A stretch of 64,000 bases of DNA from Candidatus Eiseniibacteriota bacterium (lineage in GTDB: Bacteria; Eisenbacteria; RBG-16-71-46; CAIMUX01). Positions within the stretch are counted from its first letter, which is position 1, and every line of letters starts with the position of its first letter. Where the stretch lies: contig JADJQY010000001.1 of NCBI GenBank assembly GCA_016712505.1, positions 744,001 through 808,000 of the forward strand, read 5' to 3'. The notes under the pieces are model-generated. The model had not been told where the DNA came from, ran no database searches, and saw nothing but the letters and a program-made list of their open reading frames with translations. Positions 55,107 to 62,233 of the stretch are shown piece after piece. A program made the position numbers and the translations under genes.

Positions 55107-56471
55107 ATGCACCGGAGTCTTGGAAAGATGGCCGCTCTCGCGGGCGGTTCGATCGCGCTCGCTCTCTCGACTTTCGCATTCTGTCCGGATCCAGCTTGCG
55201 CCGGCGTGAACGCCGGCGGAGTGCTTCTGGTGCACGCGCCGGATGGCGTGCAGGTGCCGATCGAGTATTCGACCCTCTGCGGCCTCTCCGGCCTGACGAA
55301 CTGCCAGGAGACGAACACCCAGTTGCCGGTCGATGATGACCACCACCTCTGGTTCGTCGTCGCCGCCTTCCCAACCGGGCAGTCGCCAAGGCTTCAGGCG
55401 GTGACGTTCGGTCTGGGCGACTACGACCCGTCCCGCCTCGAGATCTCCGACTTTGGCTCGTGTGCGCAGCTCGAGATCCGAACCGACGAACCGGCCTGGC
55501 CGTCACCCGGCTCAGGCACCGCCGTGGTGTTCACCTCCTACCGCACGACGCTTCTGACCGAGATCTACTGGTTCACCGGCTACGCCAGCGACGACTGCAC
55601 CTTTCCGCTCGCCGGGCACCCCACCCAGGGCGGTACCTTCGGCGACCCTTCAGTGCCGGCGGTACTCGACCCGATCGAGGCCTACGGAACGCTCGGCTTC
55701 GGCTCCGAGCCGGGGGACTTCGAGTGCCCCGTACTTCCCAACGCAGTCGGCGCCTGTTGCGTCCTGAGCACCGGAGTCTGCTCGATCACGCAGCGCAATC
55801 AGTGCAGCGGCGGAAATCGGTACTTCCTCGGCGAGGGGAGCGACTGCGATCCCAACCCTTGCCCGATCCCCGCCGGTGCATGCTGCATCGGCTCCACATG
55901 CAGTCGGCGGACGCGCGACGAGTGCGTCGGGGCCGGCGGCGTGTACTACGGAAACGGCACGCCCTGCACGCCCAACCCCTGTCCGCCCCCACCAACCGGA
56001 GCCTGCTGCCTCCGCGCCGGCGGTTGCGTCATCCGCACTTCCACGGCGTGCCCCGCGAGTGAGGGCACGTGGAAAGGCGACAACACGATTTGCGACCCAT
56101 CTCCTTGCGACTTCATGCCCGGTGCCGGGGCCTGCTGCATTTCGTTCCCCCACAACAACTGGCGCGTCTGTCTCTTCGTCCCCGAGTCCACCTGCATGCG
56201 GTCCTCGCGCTCCCAGTTCCTCGGCGTAAACGTCCCGTGCCGCCCAAGTCCGTGCTCCACCGGCGCGGCCCAGCCCGCTCAGCCCACCGGCGGTTGCTGC
56301 ATTGATGGTGAATGCCTGTCGTTGCCCGCCGATGTGTGCGCCGAGCTCTCGGGGATCTTCATCGGGGTCGCCGAGGACTGCCCGGCCGAACGCTGCTCGG
56401 ATCTGCAGAACGCCACGCGCACGAGCTGGGGGCGCCTGAAGTCGCGGTATGGGGCAGGGAGCGGGAAGTGA
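55107..56471 (+). CDS. Secreted six-cysteine-repeat protein
   Basis: 454 residues from an ATG with AAAGGAGG upstream. The signal peptide spans about 1-31 (ending PACAG). Residues 35-205 are a beta-rich unknown domain with two Cys pairs. From about residue 212 there are five repeats of the GACC...C....C....C.PNPC type also found ten times in the lipoprotein at 26057-29074; the last repeats are longer and degenerate. Repeats are separated by short Pro-rich linkers. No lipobox, so it is probably released or surface-bound. No catalytic motif. Confidence 0.82.
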   Translation: MHRSLGKMAALAGGSIALALSTFAFCPDPACAGVNAGGVLLVHAPDGVQVPIEYSTLCGLSGLTNCQETNTQLPVDDDHHLWFVVAAFPTGQSPRLQAVTFGLGDYDPSRLEISDFGSCAQLEIRTDEPAWPSPGSGTAVVFTSYRTTLLTEIYWFTGYASDDCTFPLAGHPTQGGTFGDPSVPAVLDPIEAYGTLGFGSEPGDFECPVLPNAVGACCVLSTGVCSITQRNQCSGGNRYFLGEGSDCDPNPCPIPAGACCIGSTCSRRTRDECVGAGGVYYGNGTPCTPNPCPPPPTGACCLRAGGCVIRTSTACPASEGTWKGDNTICDPSPCDFMPGAGACCISFPHNNWRVCLFVPESTCMRSSRSQFLGVNVPCRPSPCSTGAAQPAQPTGGCCIDGECLSLPADVCAELSGIFIGVAEDCPAERCSDLQNATRTSWGRLKSRYGAGSGK

Positions 56472-56520
56472 GGGGCTCAAGGCAGAGCAGAGTGCGCGTG
56501 CGCATGGGGAGGGTTTGGTG

Positions 56521-56682
56521 ATGGGCCGATCTGCGTGGGGTATGCTCGCGGCGGGGTTAGTCGGCTTCACGAGCAGCGCGCAAGCGTACTCAATCACCTG
56601 GGGTCCGATGATTGCCTCGTGTTGCACGCGTGCTCTACGGTGCTCGGAACCTCCGTGCGAACCTGGAAGAGGAGCCCGGTGA
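56521..56682 (+). CDS. Short exported peptide or 5' remnant of a secreted-protein gene
   Basis: 53 residues from an ATG with GGGAGG eight bases upstream. The start is a good signal peptide (MGRSAWGMLAAGLVGFTSSAQAYS), but homology-like sequence ends within ten residues and the frame closes in Cys/Arg-rich nonsense. It lies just before the IS-type region, so I suspect a gene cut short by insertion or deletion. Confidence 0.3.
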   Translation: MGRSAWGMLAAGLVGFTSSAQAYSITWGPMIASCCTRALRCSEPPCEPGRGAR

Positions 56683-56706
56683 TCGGGATTCGGCGGGGAG
56701 CGATCG

Positions 56707-56916
56707 TTAAGCCTGGCTGATCGGGACCGGGGCAAAGGAAGGGTTTCTTTCGACCCGCAGCTTGACCAGGATCAGGTCGCGCAGCTCGAACTCGGGGCAG
56801 ACCATGAGGCCAAAGAACCAGCCGTCCCCGCCGAGTTCCGTCGGGCACCACGTCCGGTTCCCCCTGGGCGAACCGATGTCATCCTTGGCGATCAGGTCGC
56901 ATTCGCTCCAGGACAT
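56707..56916 (-). CDS. Small hypothetical protein
   Basis: An open frame of 69 residues from ATG 56916 (up to 98 residues from TTG 57003). It contains CDLIAKDDIGSPRGNRTWCP and GWFFGLMVCPEFELRDLILVKL, sensible amphipathic sequence, but lacks a ribosome site and known family. It lies directly downstream of the IS-type gene on the same strand and may be part of the element or a remnant. Confidence 0.25.
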   Translation of the reverse strand: MSWSECDLIAKDDIGSPRGNRTWCPTELGGDGWFFGLMVCPEFELRDLILVKLRVERNPSFAPVPISQA

Positions 56917-56974
56917 GGATGGACGGCGCCCCGGCACCGGCATTCCGGGCACGGCCGACAGCGGGCACGACCAC

Positions 56975-57847
56975 TCAGCGACAACTAGATTTCCCGGCGG
57001 CAAGAGCAGTTGCCGCTGATCGCAGCACTGACCGCTCTGCTAGATCTCCCTCTCCGTCTTCCTTCCTGGGTCCACCCCCGGCCGCGTGGCGAGGGACGCC
57101 CGACCTCGGGAAGAGGCGGTGGCGTCTGAGCCTCGCAGTTGCGGTGTTTCCGTCCGTCCACAGTTCACGATCAGCGATGCTACTCCCGACTCCGCCATCG
57201 ATCAGCTCGAGAGGGTCCCCTCGGAGAGTCTGCCGAATGCTCCAGGCGAGGGAGGGGGACACCACGCCTGACGGCCCTGACTCAATGCAGCCGCGACCGG
57301 GAAGGTCCTCGGCACTTGGATCGCCGATGCGGTCCGGGGGCTTGTTCCCCTGGGCGCGGAAACGACCGAACACGCTGCACGGCAGGTTGCCCTCTTCCAC
57401 TGGAGGGCTGAACCGAGCCTGAGCCGCGATCCAGAACCGGGTGCGCGGGAAGATCGACTGCCACCATCGTCGCCAGCGTCTCAGGGTGCGGACGCTGACC
57501 CCGACGGTGGCCTCCAGAGCGCGGGCCTTGGATCGTCCCGGCCCACTCTCCAGCACCGAGAGCAGGAGCACCGCCGTGCCGAGATACACCCGTCGGCCCA
57601 GGAAGCGCAGTGACTCCGGAGTGAGTCGGCGGCGGCAACCTTCCCGGTCGCAGCAGAAGCTGTCGCGGAGGATCGGGTCCGGAATGATCGCCTCCGGCCC
57701 ACCGCGCGGCTTCCGGGGGTAGTTCGATCGGTGAAGACGGCCGGCGCAGTGACGGCAACCGGCCCGGCGAGCCTCCTCGGCCAGGTCCGCGTCGCAGACA
57801 GTGAGAAAGCGGAAGAACTTCGAATCGACCAACAGATCCGAGTACAC
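56975..57847 (-). CDS. IS-accessory-type protein: zinc ribbon plus HTH
   Basis: 290 residues from a GTG after GGGAGG. The N-terminus LVDSKFFRFLTVCDADLAEEARRAGCRHC...LHRSNYPRKPRGG, then DSFCCDREGCRRRLTPESLRFLGRRVYLG, shows two Cys pairs of a zinc ribbon. A helix-turn-helix follows (TVGVSVRTLRRWRRWWQSIF). I recognise this architecture as the small ORF coded next to DDE integrases in certain IS elements; that is memory of the family, not a search. No transposase gene follows and no terminal inverted repeats were found, so it may be a solo remnant. It lies 166 bp from the distal end of the CRISPR array. Confidence 0.6.
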   Translation of the reverse strand: MYSDLLVDSKFFRFLTVCDADLAEEARRAGCRHCAGRLHRSNYPRKPRGGPEAIIPDPILRDSFCCDREGCRRRLTPESLRFLGRRVYLGTAVLLLSVLESGPGRSKARALEATVGVSVRTLRRWRRWWQSIFPRTRFWIAAQARFSPPVEEGNLPCSVFGRFRAQGNKPPDRIGDPSAEDLPGRGCIESGPSGVVSPSLAWSIRQTLRGDPLELIDGGVGSSIADRELWTDGNTATARLRRHRLFPRSGVPRHAAGGGPRKEDGEGDLAERSVLRSAATALAAGKSSCR

Positions 57848-58012
57848 TCGTGGCCTCCCTCTCCGGTTGCACGAAGAAGGAGATCACCCTCTCGGGGCGC
57901 TAAGCAAGCTCTCCGAGGGGGACTCTTTCAAGCTGGTTGAGGGCGGAATCGGGCTCACCATCGATGAGCGCGAACCGAAGGCGGGAAAAATGCCTCAACT
58001 ACGGTGCTCAGG

Positions 58013-61000
58013 CTCACAATGAGGCCGCGACCGCTCGGTCGCGGAGAGCCACCGCCGCTCGACCAGAGCACCGGCAGACCCGGGCTTCAATGAGGCCGCG
58101 ACCGCTCGGTCGCGGAGAGGTCCACGCCGAAGGACCAGCCCGCGGTGGCATCGAGGCTTCAATGAGGCCGCGACCGCTCGGTCGCGGAGAGATCCGCCGC
58201 AAACACCTGCACGTAGTCACCCACCAGCTGGCTTCAATGAGGCCGCGACCGCTCGGTCGCGGAGAGATGGACGAGTTGAGGGTAGGCCTCGCATTCGTAA
58301 AGCCGTGGCTTCAATGAGGCCGCGACCGCTCGGTCGCGGAGAGAGTAGAAACTCCTGGGAAAAGGTGTGCAAGGTGTGGCTTCAATGAGGCCGCGACCGC
58401 TCGGTCGCGGAGAGGTGGGCCGTTGTACTCCTCGCTCTTCACCGTGATCTGCTTCAATGAGGCCGCGACCGCTCGGTCGCGGAGAGACCTGATCGCCCGC
58501 GTGCCTGCGTAGGCCCAGAGGTAGCTTCAATGAGGCCGCGACCGCTCGGTCGCGGAGAGCGGTGTTTCTTGATGTCGAGATGGGTACGCGCGAGTTGCTT
58601 CAATGAGGCCGCGACCGCTCGGTCGCGGAGAGACGAATGCGGCCGAGGCGCGGCGCGAAGAGCTGGAGCTTCAATGAGGCCGCGACCGCTCGGTCGCGGA
58701 GAGGTTGCGCCGAATCCGGACGAACCCGTCGGAGTCCGCGGCTTCAATGAGGCCGCGACCGCTCGGTCGCGGAGAGCTCTGGGTCCCGCACGGAGACTAC
58801 GTGCGTCGCCGGCTTCAATGAGGCCGCGACCGCTCGGTCGCGGAGAGCTGCGCCACCTGGTGATCGGGGTTCATTGACCTACGTCCCGCTTCAATGAGGC
58901 CGCGACCGCTCGGTCGCGGAGAGAGGCGCGAAGCGAGCCGTTCATCCGGTCGGGGGCTGCTTCAATGAGGCCGCGACCGCTCGGTCGCGGAGAGCATGAT
59001 CGCCGAACGTAGTCCTTCTCGCTCGCGTCGCTTCAATGAGGCCGCGACCGCTCGGTCGCGGAGAGCGGAGACCCATCCGCCGTTGATCGCGCGGGTTTCC
59101 TCGCTTCAATGAGGCCGCGACCGCTCGGTCGCGGAGAGGCCTACGTTGCGGGCGTCTGGTGGGCGGTCGGCTTGCTTCAATGAGGCCGCGACCGCTCGGT
59201 CGCGGAGAGGGGATATTGCCGGGCAAATTCTATCCGCGCAAAGGGCCGGCTTCAATGAGGCCGCGACCGCTCGGTCGCGGAGAGATCGCCGGCCCAGGCC
59301 GCTCCCCGCTGAACCTCGGGCCGCTTCAATGAGGCCGCGACCGCTCGGTCGCGGAGAGTTCATAATCCCGCCGTGGAACTGTGCAAACAGGTCCGGCTTC
59401 AATGAGGCCGCGACCGCTCGGTCGCGGAGAGCGCTCGTGGTTTTGTAGCCCTGGGACGCCCCATCGTGGCTTCAATGAGGCCGCGACCGCTCGGTCGCGG
59501 AGAGGGAGGGGCAGACGCATTGCGCCTTACCGCTCCCTTTCGGGCTTCAATGAGGCCGCGACCGCTCGGTCGCGGAGAGTGGGCCTACGCAGGCACGCGG
59601 GCGATCAAGTCTGCGGCTTCAATGAGGCCGCGACCGCTCGGTCGCGGAGAGTGGCGAAGATCGCCGTTCGCCACTTGCGCTTTCCGCTTCAATGAGGCCG
59701 CGACCGCTCGGTCGCGGAGAGGGACACCTTTCGTGTCGATCAGCATCGTAGCACCAACCCCGCTTCAATGAGGCCGCGACCGCTCGGTCGCGGAGAGACG
59801 GACGGACCGGCGCGCCTTCGGAGCGGACCCGCTTCAATGAGGCCGCGACCGCTCGGTCGCGGAGAGCGAGATGCTGCGCGCCCAACGCAAGGACACGACG
59901 GAGCTTCAATGAGGCCGCGACCGCTCGGTCGCGGAGAGCTCCGGGGCACCATGTCGTGGGAGCACGGCATTTTGGCTTCAATGAGGCCGCGACCGCTCGG
60001 TCGCGGAGAGACCCTGCGCGAACTCCTCGCGCATGTCGAGGACCCCGCTTCAATGAGGCCGCGACCGCTCGGTCGCGGAGAGGCAACACGCTGGAGCAGA
60101 CCACGGCAGCCGCGATGCTTCAATGAGGCCGCGACCGCTCGGTCGCGGAGAGAGGCATCGCCTAGCCCTGCTTGTCGAACGTGGCGACGCTTCAATGAGG
60201 CCGCGACCGCTCGGTCGCGGAGAGCTTGATCGACTTCTCTTTCCGCTGGTTCGCCGCGATCGCTTCAATGAGGCCGCGACCGCTCGGTCGCGGAGAGCGG
60301 TGTGCAGGCAGTACGTGTACCCGTTTTCGGAAGGCTTCAATGAGGCCGCGACCGCTCGGTCGCGGAGAGCGCACTGGAGCGGCACCAACAGCGGAGGATC
60401 AAATGGCTTCAATGAGGCCGCGACCGCTCGGTCGCGGAGAGACATCACCGCCGGGCGAGACGTTTGGGTCAAGTGGACGCTTCAATGAGGCCGCGACCGC
60501 TCGGTCGCGGAGAGTCGGGCATCGTCCGCGGTCGCAAGCATCTTCGCGTGCTTCAATGAGGCCGCGACCGCTCGGTCGCGGAGAGCGGTGAGCATCATGG
60601 GCGGGTGGGACCAGCTGGGGCAGCTTCAATGAGGCCGCGACCGCTCGGTCGCGGAGAGTGTTAGCACTTTTGGTGCCGGGCGATTCCCGACTCCAGCTTC
60701 AATGAGGCCGCGACCGCTCGGTCGCGGAGAGCGAGCAAGAGGCTCAGGAAGCCCCGCCGATCGTACCGCTTCAATGAGGCCGCGACCGCTCGGTCGCGGA
60801 GAGTGCGGATCCACGTCATGGTGCTCGTGCGCGGAGCGAAGCTTCAATGAGGCCGCGACCGCTCGGTCGCGGAGAGGAGCTGCCGATGACGCCAGAAAGG
60901 TGGCGTCGGAAGCTGGCTTCAATGAGGCCGCGACCGCTCGGTCGCGGAGAGTCCTCGCAACCGCTCACGGAATCTGCTCGAGGCTCACGCTTCAATGAGG

Positions 61001-61673
61001 CCGCGACCGCTCGGTCGCGGAGAGCGGCGTGAAGATGAAGACCGAGGGCGAGTTCGGATTTGCTTCAATGAGGCCGCGACCGCTCGGTCGCGGAGAGCCG
61101 ACTTCGGGGTCGAAGATCGTCCAGTACGCGAGTGCTTCAATGAGGCCGCGACCGCTCGGTCGCGGAGAGCGGGCACCAGCTCCGTGGCCGAGGCCTGCGC
61201 GCCGTCGCTTCAATGAGGCCGCGACCGCTCGGTCGCGGAGAGCGGCGTGGATTCCGCGTCCGATGTCGTGAACTGGGGCTTCAATGAGGCCGCGACCGCT
61301 CGGTCGCGGAGAGGATGAACAACGAAACGATGAACAACGAAACGAAAGGCTTCAATGAGGCCGCGACCGCTCGGTCGCGGAGAGTTTGGCGTCATCAGCA
61401 GTCGACAGCATCTTCGCGTGCTTCAATGAGGCCGCGACCGCTCGGTCGCGGAGAGTGAACGAATGAACGTCGAACTGAACGAATGAACGTCGCTTCAATG
61501 AGGCCGCGACCGCTCGGTCGCGGAGAGTCACGGCACGCCGACGGCGCGCACCTTCAGCGTGTGGCTTCAATGAGGCCGCGACCGCTCGGTCGCGGAGAGG
61601 ACATCTGCGGGTCGCTGGCCTGGACCAGCCGCTTCATGCTTCAATGAGGCCGCGACCGCTCGGTCGCGGAGAG
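58013..61673 (-). CRISPR. CRISPR array, 51 repeats and 50 spacers
   Basis: A 36-bp repeat recurs 51 times at 69-77-bp steps (first at 58013, last at 61638-61673); spacers are 33-41 bp. As printed it begins GCTTCAATGAGG and ends GCGGAGAG, with an internal hairpin CCGCGACC-GCTC-GGTCGCGG. Its complement ends ATTGAAGC, the common 5'-handle form, so the array is read leftward, like the cas genes. The leader is thus on the right and the oldest spacers on the left. The leftmost repeat is degenerate in its first bases, as expected for the distal end. Spacers at 58487/59580 and 60515/61385 form related pairs; those at 61314 and 61456 are internally repetitive. Confidence 0.98.
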
Positions 61674-61939
61674 TCCGCCGGGTCCAAGGGGCTGGGCGGA
61701 CATGGGATAGGGGGTCGATTGCGAGCGGGTGGATTTCGGGGGCGGAATCCGGCCGGTCGCGAAAAGTTCCATCGGGCAAACTCCTTCCTGCCAATCAAAT
61801 AGCGTTGCGAGCGACCCCGGCGTTTCTCACGCCACCTAGCCGCTCGCATTGGCGGGAACCAATGCGAGGGCTGGTGACTGGCCGCTCGAGGCTCGGGGAG
61901 CCTATGTCAAGGATCATCGGGCGAAATCGAACGGCGGGA
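61674..61939 (-). promoter_or_regulatory. CRISPR leader region
   Basis: The 266 bp between the cas2 stop and the last repeat hold no gene. They should contain the array promoter and integration signals. A strong hairpin, CTCGCATTGG (61843-61852) and CCAATGCGAG (61859-61868) with a six-base loop, is the most evident element. It may end the cas transcript or bind an integration factor. Confidence 0.65.
61843..61868. repeat. 10-bp inverted repeat in the CRISPR leader
   Basis: Perfect arms CTCGCATTGG and CCAATGCGAG around CGGGAA, 72 bp past the cas2 stop and 170 bp before the array. It is a candidate terminator of the cas operon or a protein site. Confidence 0.6.
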
Positions 61940-62230
61940 CTATACGACGACGGCGCCTCCTTCGGGAAGGGCCATCGTCTTGCCGATGAACTGGACGCAC
62001 TGGTCGCCGCGCCCGTCGGCGGGGCCGAGGTCGACGATCATGACGCGGTCCTCGGTGTGGTGGATCACGAGCTTGATCGCCTCGAGCATGGAGATGCGCT
62101 CCATGGCGGAGAGAGGACAGAGAAACACCGAGAACTGCACGGGTTGGCCGAACCCGCACATCTTCTTGTAGATCCGCCTCAACCGTTTGGGGTGGGCGAC
62201 GTCGTAGCTGACGAGATACCGATTCCGCAT
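61940..62230 (-). CDS. cas2: CRISPR-associated protein Cas2
   Basis: 96 residues. Ferredoxin-like fold with the N-terminal RYLVSYDVAHPKRLRRIYKKM (metal-binding Asp 10) and GFGQPVQFSVFLCPLSAMERISML, as in Cas2 of systems with Cas4-Cas1 fusions. Cas2 dimers bridge two Cas1 dimers during spacer integration. It follows the Cas4-Cas1 gene by three bases, so the two are co-translated. It lies next to the leader, the usual place in adaptation modules. Confidence 0.97.
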   Translation of the reverse strand: MRNRYLVSYDVAHPKRLRRIYKKMCGFGQPVQFSVFLCPLSAMERISMLEAIKLVIHHTEDRVMIVDLGPADGRGDQCVQFIGKTMALPEGGAVVV

Positions 62231-62233
62231 GGC

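Noticed and set aside
58014..61673. Many short open frames across the array on both strands, with repeated phrases such as MRPRPLGRGE and SPRPSGRGLIEA
   Set aside because: These are translations of the CRISPR repeat and spacers, not genes.
61674..61939. Short coding frames in the leader, such as 61634-61849
   Set aside because: Arg/Pro-rich, no ribosome site, and the region fits a CRISPR leader.
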